Shown in pieces: positions 1-8,536 of a DNA stretch of 35,351 nt; the first letter of the stretch is position 1, and each line of letters begins with the position of its first letter. This DNA is from Anaerolineae bacterium (GTDB lineage: Bacteria > Chloroflexota > Anaerolineae > JAFGEY01): assembly GCA_016931365.1 (NCBI GenBank), contig JAFGEY010000248.1:1-35351 (forward strand), given 5' to 3'. The notes under the pieces are model-generated. The model was not told the DNA's origin. It worked only from the letters and a program-made list of their open reading frames with translations, and did not search any database. The position numbers were made by a program, and so were the translations under genes.

Positions 1-1
1 C

Positions 2-490
2 ATCAAGGAAGACCTGATCGGCCCGGCGCGCAAACAGCGCGTTGTCGTGGTCGATGTGCCCGAACTGCTGCGCGAAACCGTTGCCTCGATGGGCCTGCCC
101 GGCGAGGTGGTGACAATGCTCGTGGTCGGCGAACGGGTGTCCGTCAAGGCCGACCGCGTGCAGTTGGGCCGCGTGTTCACCAACCTGGTCAAGAATGCGA
201 TGGAAGCGATGCACAAGGTGCAGGAGAAAAAACTCTTGCTCTGGGTGCGTCCCTCCGACGACGGGCAGTTCGTCATCGTCGATGTGACCGACGACGGTGA
301 GGGCATCCCGCCCGACCAATTGGAGAAAATCTGGATGGCCTTTCACACCACCAAGGGCGATCGCGGCGGCACCGGACTGGGGCTGCCGGCCTGCGCGCAG
401 ATCATCGGCGAACTGGGCGGCAAAATTACCGTCGAGAGCGACTGGGGTCTGGGCACTACGTTCAGCGTTTACATACCGGCCGCCAATTGA
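2..490 (+). CDS. Histidine kinase, C-terminal part (5' end outside window)
   Basis: The reading frame is already open at base 2, so the window begins inside this gene; GTG at 47 is only an internal codon. What remains is the end of the dimerisation region and a complete HATPase_c domain: N box NLVKNAMEAM, G1 box DDGEGIPP, and G2 box GTGLGLPA, ending at an acidic/aliphatic beta strand typical of these domains. It would bind ATP and phosphorylate a His lying upstream of the window, then pass phosphate to a receiver, plausibly the one encoded 56 bases downstream. The stretch IKEDLIGPAR and the following residues match the equivalent region of the hybrid kinase at 954-3062, so the two kinases are paralogues. 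Input domains cannot be seen. Confidence 0.9.
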   Translation: MKEDLIGPARKQRVVVVDVPELLRETVASMGLPGEVVTMLVVGERVSVKADRVQLGRVFTNLVKNAMEAMHKVQEKKLLLWVRPSDDGQFVIVDVTDDGEGIPPDQLEKIWMAFHTTKGDRGGTGLGLPACAQIIGELGGKITVESDWGLGTTFSVYIPAAN

Positions 491-546
491 CCCGCCAGCG
501 GCCGACGGGCGGCGGTCATCAGGAAAACGAATCAAAGGAAAAGTAT

Positions 547-948
547 ATGGATAGAGCTATACGTATTTTATTAGTTGATGACGAGCCGTTAGTGCGGCGC
601 AGCATGGAAAAGACGATACTGCGCGCCGGATTGGACGTCGAAACGGCGGGCGATGTGCGCGAGGGGCTGGCGCTGTTTCAGCAAGCCATCGACGGCGGCG
701 AGCCGTTCGACCTGGCCGTGCTCGACCTGAATATGCCCGATTTCGAGGGCCGAAAAAACTCCAATGCCGGGCTGCTGCTGCTGACCGAACTGCTCAAGAT
801 CAATGCCGGCCTGCCGGTCATCGTCCTCACTGCCTTTGATGAGGTCTCGCGCGCCAAAGACGCTGTGGGGCGCGGCGCGCGGGCCTATTTCGTCAAAGGG
901 CGCGAGGCGAAACTGCTGGAACTGATTCAAGACGTGCTGGAGGAGTGA
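547..948 (+). CDS. Stand-alone response regulator receiver protein
   Basis: A 133-residue single receiver (REC) domain with no output domain. The acidic pair is in LLVDDEP near the N-terminus, the phospho-acceptor Asp is in LAVLDLNMP, the conserved Thr is in VLTAFDE, and the conserved Lys is in YFVKGRE. Such proteins act as phosphorelay carriers or by protein contact. The ATG at 547 is chosen because AAAGGA lies just upstream; the longer frame from TTG at 487 would add a low-complexity tail before the domain and overlap the preceding kinase. A run of polar residues (EGRKNSNAG) lengthens the loop after the phospho-Asp. It sits between two paralogous kinases, and its stop lies six bases before the next start, so co-expression and phosphotransfer from one or both are likely (inference). 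Confidence 0.92.
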   Translation: MDRAIRILLVDDEPLVRRSMEKTILRAGLDVETAGDVREGLALFQQAIDGGEPFDLAVLDLNMPDFEGRKNSNAGLLLLTELLKINAGLPVIVLTAFDEVSRAKDAVGRGARAYFVKGREAKLLELIQDVLEE

Positions 949-953
949 ACTCG

Positions 954-3062
954 ATGAATAACAACCTTGCAGAACGGCGCGCGACGCTGTTGCATGCGGC
1001 AGCCAAAGTAGCGCGCAACCTCACCTCGATCCTTCACCCGGAGGAACTGCTCGCCACCACGGTCGACGTGATCTGTGACGAGTTTGGCTTTTACTATGCC
1101 GGCGTCTTTATGGTCGATGAAACGGGCAAATGGGCGATCCTGTGTGCCGGACGCGGCGCGGCCGGCGCTAAAATGGTCGCCGGCGGGCACAGGCTCCAGG
1201 TTGGCGGCCAGTCGATGATCGGCGCGGCGATTGCCCAGGGCAAAGCGCTGATCGCGCTCGACGTGGGCGATGCGCCGGTGCACTTTGATAACCCCCTTCT
1301 GCCAAACACCCGCTCCGAGATGGCGCTGCCTTTGCTTCAGGCCAACGAGGTTATCGGTGCTTTGACCGTGCAGAGCGAACAAGAAGCGGCTTTCAGTGAT
1401 GACGATATCATGGCCTTGCAGATGATGGCCGACCAACTGGCAACCGCCATACAGAATGCGCGGATATATGAGTATTATCGAGAGTCATTATTCGCCAGAG
1501 AACGTCAGGCGCGCCTGTTGGAAGCAGCCGCCGAGGTTGGCCACGGGGTAACCTCGATCCTCGATATGAAAGAGTTATTGAGCAAAATCGTCGATATTAT
1601 TTGTGACGCTTATGGCTTTTACTTTGCCTGCGTCTACCTGATCGACGAGACGGGCGGCTGGCTGGTCGCGCGCGCCGCGCGCGGCGCGGCCGGGCGGCAG
1701 ATGCTCGAAGCGGGACACCGGCTCAAGGTCGGCGGCATGTCGATGAACGGCACAGTTGCCATCCAGGGCCGGGCGCGCATCGCCCAGAACGTCGCCGACG
1801 ATCCGGTGCATTTCCAGAACCCGCTCCTCTCCGGCACGCAATCCGAGGTGGTGCTGCCGCTGCTGGTCAGCGGGCAGATCATCGGCACGCTCACCGTGCA
1901 GAGCACCCAGCTCGATGCCTTTAGCGAGGACGACATCACCTCTTTGCAGACTATGGCCGACCAGTTGGCGATTGCGCTCAACAACGCGCGCCTGCTGGAG
2001 GAACTCAAGGCCGCGCATGCCGAACTGGTGCGCAGCAAGACTTTTGAGGCGCTCGCCACCAGCACCGTCGAAGCGATCCACTGGATCGGCAACAAGGCGC
2101 TGCCCATCTCAACCAGCGTGATGCGCTTGCGCGATGACATGAAAAAGGTGGAGGCCGACGCCGATCTGATCGCCTCGCTGCGCGAAGATTTGGATATGAT
2201 CGACGCCAATGCCCGGCTGATCATCTCCGTGCAGGAGCACCTGATCGGCCCGGCGCGCGAGCACAAGCCGCAGCCGACGATGGTCGATGACGTGGTCGGC
2301 GATGTGCTGGTCGCGATGGGGTTGGCCGGAAAAGCGGCGTTCTCCGTCGCACCCGACCTGCCGCTGATCCTCGCCGACGCGACGCAACTCAGCCGCGCCG
2401 TCGGGTACGTGCTGCAGAACGCCGTCGAAGCGGTGGAAGGGATCAGCGATCCCAGGATTGAGGTCCAGATTGCACCCGCCAACGAGGGGCAGTTTGTCGC
2501 CATCCGTGTGATCGATAACGGCCCCGGCATCCCCGAAGGCGACCTCGACAAGGTGTGGGCCACTTTTTATACGACCAAAGGCCCCGGGCATGCCGGGCTG
2601 GGCCTTTCGGCGGCGCTGCAAGTCATTCGCCAGTTGGAGGGCCAGGTTGCGATCCGCAACGTGGATGATGGCATGCAGGTCGAATTGTGCGTGCCGGTGA
2701 TAGAGGGGATGCAGTCAAAAGCATCGCTGCCCGGCGGGAAAAAAGTGCTCTTGATCGACGATGCCGGAGTCTGGCGCAAGTGGGCTGAGAGCGCGCTGAC
2801 CGGCGCGGGCAATGCGGTCGAGGTGGCGGTGTCTGCCCCGGAAGAGGCCGGGTTCGACCTGATCCTGCTCGACGATGTGCTGGCCGGCGTCAAGACGCTG
2901 CACGTGATCCGGCAGCTGCGCAAAAACGGGTTGGCGGGGCAAACAGTGGTCGTTGCCTCGCGGCTGCGCGTCGAGCGGACGATGGAATTGATGAACCTCG
3001 GCGTCAGAGATGTGATGGCCAAGCCGTATACGATTGGCGACTTGGCAGCTCTGTTGGGCTGA
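954..3062 (+). CDS. Hybrid histidine kinase: GAF-GAF-kinase-receiver
   Basis: A 702-residue cytoplasmic protein with no signal peptide or membrane segment. Two similar GAF domains (about 22-172 and 199-351) are probably an internal duplication, since both contain SILxxxELL, VGGxSM and near-identical MADQLA ends. A coupling helix leads to the likely phospho-acceptor His376 in AIHWIGNK, an atypical H box. HATPase_c spans about 465-590 (QNAVEA, DNGPGIPE, AGLGLSAA). The C-terminal receiver (about 597-702) has the acidic residues in LLIDDAG, phospho-Asp640 in LILLDDV and Lys in MAKPY. ATG 954 is preferred because GGAGG is at the right distance; the GTG at 945 would leave the SD almost touching the start. 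The gene follows the receiver gene with no gap to speak of. The ligand sensed by the GAF domains is unknown. Confidence 0.93.
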   Translation: MNNNLAERRATLLHAAAKVARNLTSILHPEELLATTVDVICDEFGFYYAGVFMVDETGKWAILCAGRGAAGAKMVAGGHRLQVGGQSMIGAAIAQGKALIALDVGDAPVHFDNPLLPNTRSEMALPLLQANEVIGALTVQSEQEAAFSDDDIMALQMMADQLATAIQNARIYEYYRESLFARERQARLLEAAAEVGHGVTSILDMKELLSKIVDIICDAYGFYFACVYLIDETGGWLVARAARGAAGRQMLEAGHRLKVGGMSMNGTVAIQGRARIAQNVADDPVHFQNPLLSGTQSEVVLPLLVSGQIIGTLTVQSTQLDAFSEDDITSLQTMADQLAIALNNARLLEELKAAHAELVRSKTFEALATSTVEAIHWIGNKALPISTSVMRLRDDMKKVEADADLIASLREDLDMIDANARLIISVQEHLIGPAREHKPQPTMVDDVVGDVLVAMGLAGKAAFSVAPDLPLILADATQLSRAVGYVLQNAVEAVEGISDPRIEVQIAPANEGQFVAIRVIDNGPGIPEGDLDKVWATFYTTKGPGHAGLGLSAALQVIRQLEGQVAIRNVDDGMQVELCVPVIEGMQSKASLPGGKKVLLIDDAGVWRKWAESALTGAGNAVEVAVSAPEEAGFDLILLDDVLAGVKTLHVIRQLRKNGLAGQTVVVASRLRVERTMELMNLGVRDVMAKPYTIGDLAALLG

Positions 3063-3078
3063 CCATCGCCAGATGGCA

Positions 3079-3112
3079 AAAACGCCTCGAACCAAAAGGT
3101 TCGAGGCGTTTT
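3079..3112. terminator. Bidirectional intrinsic terminator
   Basis: A perfect 15-bp stem (AAAACGCCTCGAACC at 3079-3093, complement at 3098-3112) with an AAAA loop lies between the convergent kinase gene (ends 3062) and the minus-strand PAS gene (ends 3114). The A-run on one side and T-run on the other let it work on both strands. Confidence 0.92.
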
Positions 3113-3113
3113 G

Positions 3114-4739
3114 TTATGGTTCGTCCGGAAAAATGTCCGGGTAAAGTTTGCGGGCACACTCTGGGCACAGCCCGTGACTGAATTCGGCCTGGGAATGGTC
3201 GCGCACATAGACTTCGATTTGTTGCCAGTTGCCTTGTTCAGTGCGAATCTTTTTGCAGTGGGCGCAAATGGGTAACAGTCCGTGCAGCGTTTTCACCTGG
3301 GCCAGCGCATCCTGGAGTTGCGCGATCAGCGTTTCGCGTTCTGCCTGGACGGTTTTCAACTCGGTGATGTCGTGACTGATCCCAACTAGGCCGACAACTT
3401 GGCCTTGCGGGGTGTGAAAGGGCACTTTGGTTGTGCGCAGCCAACGGGTTCCAAATTTGTTTTTGACAATGTATTCCTGATTTATGACGGACTGATCCGT
3501 GCGCATCATCTCTTGCTCTTCGTCTATCCACTGTTGTGCCATATCGGTGGGGAAAAAGTCCAGGTCTGTTTTTCCAAGTAGCGTCGTTTGGTCTGATACT
3601 CCAATGCGGCGCATCGACTCGGCATTGTTGATCAAGAAACGGCTCTGCCGGTCTTTGACGTAAATGCTATCCGGCAGGTGATCGATCAACGTCTGCAACA
3701 AGGTGCGCTCTTGCAGCAATGCTTCTTGAGCTTGTTTGCGTTTCGTAATGTTGCGCATATATTCGACAATGCCGCTAATTTCACCCGTTGGTTCGCGTAT
3801 CGGAAAGGCGTACAATTCTAGCCAACCTTCCTGGCTTTGTGGGCTTGTGAGGGGCACGATGTCTGTCTGGTGTGTGCCTGTTTTCAGGGCGCGAAGAGAA
3901 GCGCACGGTTCACACGCCACCTGCCGGTTATGATAGGCCTGAAAGCATTTAGCGCCTACAAGCGGCGCATTGTGTGCATACCATTGCTCCATCGTCCGGT
4001 TTACGCGGACGATATTTAGATCGGTATCCAGGACACTGATGCCATCCTGAATGGCATCCAAGACGGTCTGCAAGAAACGTGTTTGTGCAGCCAATGTTTC
4101 AACAGTCTGTTGATGTTCAATAGCTTTTTGGCGTGCCTGTGTGTGTAGCTGAGCATTTTCATGTGCAATGTTTTCCAGTGTAGACAAAACGCGTTCGAGC
4201 GCAAGTCCCATATTGCGTCCCAACAATGCAAAGGCGACCAAGGCAAGTACCGGAAAAAGATATAGTGAGGCTAGATCCGGTAAGCCAAAATTATCGCTGG
4301 AGGTCGCCAGGTTGTATCTGACAGCTATTGCTGCCAAGTAGGCTATCGATCCGAGCAAAGCCCAGCGTGTCGAGAGATCGGGTTCTAAAAAGGTGGCCAT
4401 CAGCACAAAGGGCGATAGGCTTACCAGGCCGTATAGGAGAAACCACTGACCCAGCGCCAGCGTCAACAGCGATGACAAAAAGATGCCGCCGCTCGCCCAA
4501 AGCTGAGTGGCTAGGCCCAATTGGCCCCGTTTTGTCAGTTGCAGGCACCACCAGCCTATGCCTCCGCCCAACAGGAGCACAATATTTTGGACGAGGGTGC
4601 GCCAGGAAGGATGCCATAGAAACCAGAGGCTGTTGACCGCCGCAAGCCCGATGGTCAGGCTTAACAGCCAGTGACATAGAAAGATGAGCACGCGCTCCTG
4701 ATAGGCTCGTTTGCTGTTTGTGCTTGCCAAGCCTGCCAT
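3114..4739 (-). CDS. Membrane PAS-PAS sensor with C-terminal four-Cys module, no kinase domain
   Basis: 541 residues. About residues 18-176 hold roughly six hydrophobic segments (for example FLCHWLLSLTIGLAAV and LASLYLFPVLALVAFALL), then a coiled-coil-like helix to about 225. Two PAS domains follow: the first (about 225-345) contains a Cys-bearing segment CFQAYHNRQVACEPC; the second (about 350-465) ends with the usual DIT motif. The C-terminus, about 475-541, carries CAHC, then HSQAEFSHG, then CPEC, a module I recognise as recurrent at the ends of PAS and receiver proteins but of unassigned function; the spacing suggests a zinc-binding fold. No HisKA, HATPase, GGDEF or EAL domain is present, so the output is unknown. 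TGAGGG upstream supports the start; the gene starts only 7 bases past the SIS gene end and is the last gene of that minus-strand run. Confidence 0.88.
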   Translation of the reverse strand: MAGLASTNSKRAYQERVLIFLCHWLLSLTIGLAAVNSLWFLWHPSWRTLVQNIVLLLGGGIGWWCLQLTKRGQLGLATQLWASGGIFLSSLLTLALGQWFLLYGLVSLSPFVLMATFLEPDLSTRWALLGSIAYLAAIAVRYNLATSSDNFGLPDLASLYLFPVLALVAFALLGRNMGLALERVLSTLENIAHENAQLHTQARQKAIEHQQTVETLAAQTRFLQTVLDAIQDGISVLDTDLNIVRVNRTMEQWYAHNAPLVGAKCFQAYHNRQVACEPCASLRALKTGTHQTDIVPLTSPQSQEGWLELYAFPIREPTGEISGIVEYMRNITKRKQAQEALLQERTLLQTLIDHLPDSIYVKDRQSRFLINNAESMRRIGVSDQTTLLGKTDLDFFPTDMAQQWIDEEQEMMRTDQSVINQEYIVKNKFGTRWLRTTKVPFHTPQGQVVGLVGISHDITELKTVQAERETLIAQLQDALAQVKTLHGLLPICAHCKKIRTEQGNWQQIEVYVRDHSQAEFSHGLCPECARKLYPDIFPDEP

Positions 4740-4746
4740 TTTGCCC

Positions 4747-5313
4747 TCATTTCATACCGCTACATTCTCTCAATCGAACGGCGATGGCATGCTCAATGAT
4801 CAGGTGAATATCTTCTACCTGCTCCATGCACCCATTTTCAACGTGAATCCCCAGGTCAACCAACGGATGCAGCTTGCCGCCGTCGAATCCGGTCAGCCCC
4901 ACCGTGTACGCGCCTGCCTCGTTGGCGAGGTGCATCGCGCGCAGCACGTTTTCCGAGTTGCCGCTGCCGCTAAAGCCGATCACCACGTCGCCGGGCTGCA
5001 CCAGGTTGCGCAGTTGCTCGACGAAAATATCCTCATAGGCGGCGTCGTTGGCCCAGGCGGTGATCAGCGGGATATTGTCAGTGAGGGCGATGACCTTGAA
5101 GCGTGGCTTGCCCGGCATCGATGCGCCCTTGCCCAGATCGCAGGCCATGTGCGAGGCCGTCGCCGCGCTGCCGCCGTTGCCCATCACAAAGACCTGCTTG
5201 CCCTGGGCGCGTGCGTCGAGCAAAACCTGCACCAGCGTTTCGATCTCGGCGATGGGCAGCGCGTTCAAAGACACTTGCAGTTGCTCGATGTACTGTAGAA
5301 TACCTTTATCCAT
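4747..5313 (-). CDS. SIS-domain phosphosugar isomerase, GmhA/DiaA-like
   Basis: 188 residues, the usual size for the GmhA (sedoheptulose 7-phosphate isomerase) / DiaA group. The SIS phosphate-binding signatures are present: MGNGGSAATASHMACDL near residue 45 and GFSGSGNSENV near residue 110. The start at 5313 is chosen because AAAGG lies seven bases upstream; extending to 5394 would run into the preceding lipoprotein gene. In GmhA this fold makes the heptose phosphate used for LPS or S-layer/capsule glycans, while DiaA binds DnaA; sequence alone does not separate these here, and no other heptose pathway gene (hldE, gmhB) is in the window. It lies 20 bases after the lipoprotein gene and 7 before the PAS gene, in an apparent operon with uppP. 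Confidence 0.87.
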   Translation of the reverse strand: MDKGILQYIEQLQVSLNALPIAEIETLVQVLLDARAQGKQVFVMGNGGSAATASHMACDLGKGASMPGKPRFKVIALTDNIPLITAWANDAAYEDIFVEQLRNLVQPGDVVIGFSGSGNSENVLRAMHLANEAGAYTVGLTGFDGGKLHPLVDLGIHVENGCMEQVEDIHLIIEHAIAVRLRECSGMK

Positions 5314-5333
5314 CGAAAACCTTTCTTTTAGAG

Positions 5334-6209
5334 TTATTCTCTGACCGGCACATAATTCTGCCCGACGATCGCCTGTCCTGGTTGGCTGAGGCAAAAGTCC
5401 AGAAACGCGCGTGCGGAACCGCCTGGTTCTTCTAGCGCCACCAGGTAAAACGGGCGCGCCAGCGGGTAGGTTTGCGCGGCGATTGTTTGTGGAACGGGCG
5501 CGATGCTCTCAAGCGTGACGGCTTTGACCTCCGGCGAGATCGACCCTTGCGACACATAGCCGATCGCGCCAGGATGGGCGGCCACAAATTCGACGACGTC
5601 CTGCGCGCCAGGAAGCAGCACCGCCGTTGGCGCGACCGGTAGCTCTTTCATCAGCCGCGCTTCAAAGACCGCCCGGTCGCCGCTGCCCTGCTCGCGACTG
5701 ACCACGGTGATCTCGTCTTCAGCCACCGTCACATCGAAATCGCTCCAGTGCCACAGCCGCCCGCTGAACAGAATTTGGGCCTGTGTTTCAGTCAGCGATT
5801 CAAGCGGATTGTCGGCATGCACGATCAAGGCCACGCCATCCAGGGCGATCGGCGCGCGCCACAGGTCTGCGGGGGGTTCGAGGGCGACCGCGGCGAGATC
5901 GGCCTGGCCTTGCCGTACTCGCTCCAGGCCAAACGCCGTGTTGACGGCCTCGATGTCGACCGCAATGTCGGGATGTTCGTCTTGAAAGGCCTCGGCCAGG
6001 GCAGCCAGCAGCGGGGCCATCGACGAGGCGCCGGACACGGTCACGATTTCCCACGCCCGCGCCGGTGTCGGCGTCGGCGTGGGCGTGGGCGACGGGGACG
6101 GCGCGCACGCGCCTGAAATCAGGCATAAAACGACAAGAAACCAGGTTTGGGCAAGCAAGCTTGCCGACAAAAATCTGGGGTCTTGTTCTGGTTTCTTTTT
6201 TACATTCAT
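5334..6209 (-). CDS. PstS-like phosphate/anion-binding lipoprotein
   Basis: 291 residues. An N-terminal hydrophobic stretch ending in LISGAC (lipobox-like, Cys about residue 36) is followed by a Pro/Thr/Ser-rich tether and then a PBP-like domain: SGASSMAPLLAALAEAF, REQGSGDRAVFE and GAIGYVSQG are hallmark segments of the PstS family, where the SGSS-type loop and the SG(T/S)xxxF-type loop bind the anion. The ATG (6207-6209) overlaps the stop of uppP as ATGA, implying translational coupling. No PstCAB transporter or PhoU gene is near, so this may be an orphan binding protein or a sensor. The signal-peptide coding region contains a palindromic repeat (see 6134-6185). Specificity for phosphate is inferred from the family. 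Confidence 0.88.
   Translation of the reverse strand: MNVKKKPEQDPRFLSASLLAQTWFLVVLCLISGACAPSPSPTPTPTPTPARAWEIVTVSGASSMAPLLAALAEAFQDEHPDIAVDIEAVNTAFGLERVRQGQADLAAVALEPPADLWRAPIALDGVALIVHADNPLESLTETQAQILFSGRLWHWSDFDVTVAEDEITVVSREQGSGDRAVFEARLMKELPVAPTAVLLPGAQDVVEFVAAHPGAIGYVSQGSISPEVKAVTLESIAPVPQTIAAQTYPLARPFYLVALEEPGGSARAFLDFCLSQPGQAIVGQNYVPVRE
6134..6185. repeat. Imperfect palindromic repeat inside the lipoprotein signal-peptide codons
   Basis: A perfect inner hairpin, GGCAAGC (6150-6156) AA GCTTGCC (6159-6165), is flanked by imperfect outer arms: CAAGAAACCAGGTTTG at 6134-6149 against the partly complementary 6166-6185. The arm core GAAACCAGGTTT is shared with the palindrome at 7079-7113. 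Translated on the minus strand it supplies part of the hydrophobic export signal of the PstS-like protein. Confidence 0.6.
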
Positions 6210-7054
6210 CGCACAAAAGAGATGATCAGGCCGGCCAGGCCGGCCAGCGCGCAATAGATGGAAAACACATACAGCCGGCCTTTGCGCAAATAATTGAGCA
6301 GAAAGCGGATGCAGGCATAGCCGGCGATCGCTGCCACTGCGAATCCGACCAGCAGCGACAGCAGCGAGGCCGTCCAGCCGCTGCTTTCGAACAGGTCTTT
6401 AAGCTGCCACACGCCCGCACCGACGATCACTGGCGTGCTCAACAAAAAGCTGAACCGCGCCGCCGCATCGCGCTTGACCCCGCGCAATAACCCGGAGGCC
6501 ATCGTCGCCCCGGAGCGCGAGATGCCCGGCGCAATGGCGACCGCCTGACCCAGGCCGATCAGCAGCGCATCGAGCCAGGTCAGCGATTCCATCGCGCGCC
6601 CCTTGTGGCCGCGCCACTCGGAAAAAGCCAACAGCCCGGCGGTGACTATCAGCAGGATCGACACCGTCCTCGGTGTGCCGAACAGGCTCTCAAAAAAGTC
6701 TTCCAGCAGCAAGCCGAGGACTGCTGCCGGGATCGAGCCGATGACGAGCAGCCAGGCCAATCGCCCCTGTACGTCATTTTGGGCGCACCGGATCACCCCG
6801 CGCGCGCCTTTTTTTAGCCCGCCGAGTGTACGCAGCCCGCCCAGGAACAATGCCCACAGGTCACGCCAGAACACGGCCAGCACGGCCACCAGTGTGCCCC
6901 AGTGCGCGAGCACGTCAAACGCGCCCTTGAGCACCGGATCAAAGGTCCAGTTGAGCAGCCAGGGCACCAGGGTCAGGTGTCCGGAACTGGAAACGGGGAT
7001 GAATTCGGTGGCGCCTTGCAGCAGGCCGAGCAAAAAGGCTTGAAAAAGGGTCAT
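6206..7054 (-). CDS. uppP: Undecaprenyl-diphosphate phosphatase (UppP/BacA family)
   Basis: 282 residues, polytopic. It removes a phosphate from C55-PP at the outer face of the membrane to recycle the lipid carrier for peptidoglycan and other glycans. Both family signatures are intact: GATEFIPVSSSGHL with Glu17 and His26, and AIAPGISRSGATM with Arg180, the residues expected at the active site. Several further hydrophobic helices run to the C-terminus. Start at 7054 is supported by AGAGGAG upstream. The loop between about residues 78 and 98 (GLKKGARGVIRCAQNDVQG) looks longer than I expect for the family. The gene is followed by the PstS-like lipoprotein with a 4-base overlap and heads a four-gene run to 3114. 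Confidence 0.96.
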   Translation of the reverse strand: MTLFQAFLLGLLQGATEFIPVSSSGHLTLVPWLLNWTFDPVLKGAFDVLAHWGTLVAVLAVFWRDLWALFLGGLRTLGGLKKGARGVIRCAQNDVQGRLAWLLVIGSIPAAVLGLLLEDFFESLFGTPRTVSILLIVTAGLLAFSEWRGHKGRAMESLTWLDALLIGLGQAVAIAPGISRSGATMASGLLRGVKRDAAARFSFLLSTPVIVGAGVWQLKDLFESSGWTASLLSLLVGFAVAAIAGYACIRFLLNYLRKGRLYVFSIYCALAGLAGLIISFVR

Positions 7055-7078
7055 GGGGGCTCCTCTGATGTTTTGGCG

Positions 7079-7113
7079 TAGAAACCTGGTTTTTGTCAAA
7101 AACCAGGTTTCTA
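7079..7113. repeat. Perfect palindrome between namZ-like gene and uppP
   Basis: Sixteen-base arms (7079-7094 and 7098-7113) with a 3-base GTC loop; core GAAACCTGGTTTTT. There is no T-run after the stem on either strand, so it is not a classical terminator. Its core matches the repeat within the lipoprotein gene at 6134-6149, suggesting an interspersed palindromic family. It could still attenuate or separate transcripts between the two minus-strand genes. Confidence 0.75.
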
Positions 7114-7119
7114 TCAAGC

Positions 7120-8277
<1,158 letters not shown>

Positions 8278-8305
8278 TGGATGCTCCGTTTGTTGAGTTG
8301 GGGTG

Positions 8306-8333
8306 ATTATAGCACAAATTGGCCATTTGACGA
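8306..8333 (-). promoter_or_regulatory. Probable promoter of the namZ-like gene
   Basis: Read on the minus strand, a perfect TATAAT (8306-8311) lies about 28 bases before the start codon. A moderate -35, TCGTCA (8328-8333), is 16 bases further up. The -10 is convincing; the -35 is weak. Confidence 0.5.
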
Positions 8334-8360
8334 ACGAGGGCCGAGAAGGTAGTCCGGTTC

Positions 8361-8389
8361 TTGTCAGTGCCTCCAAAGTCGAGTATAAT
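8361..8389 (+). promoter_or_regulatory. Sigma70-type promoter of the clpC-like gene
   Basis: TTGTCA (8361-8366), a 17-base spacer, and TATAAT (8384-8389) would give a leader of about 140 bases before ATG 8537. No CIRCE element is present. Confidence 0.75.
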
Positions 8390-8477
8390 TTTGAGCAAGG
8401 GCATGTGTGCGGTCTTTCTAATGCTATTTTAATGCACTTATGCTACACTATAGATACACTTTTTTCCCAATGACACA

Positions 8478-8499
8478 TTGACGTTGATCCGGACGTCAA
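8478..8499. promoter_or_regulatory. Palindrome in the clpC leader, candidate operator or hairpin
   Basis: TTGACGT (8478-8484), an 8-base spacer, and ACGTCAA (8493-8499) form a perfect 7+7 inverted repeat about 38 bases before the start codon and downstream of the promoter. It matches neither CIRCE nor the CtsR heptamer repeat as I know them. A repressor site or a leader hairpin are both possible. Confidence 0.45.
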
Positions 8500-8536
8500 G
8501 GTGATCCAGATAGTGCAGGATAGAGGTAGAATACCT

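Noticed and set aside
8390..8536. CIRCE or CtsR operator upstream of clpC
   Set aside because: Neither the CIRCE inverted repeat (TTAGCACTC-N9-GAGTGCTAA) nor CtsR heptamers are present; the palindrome found is different.
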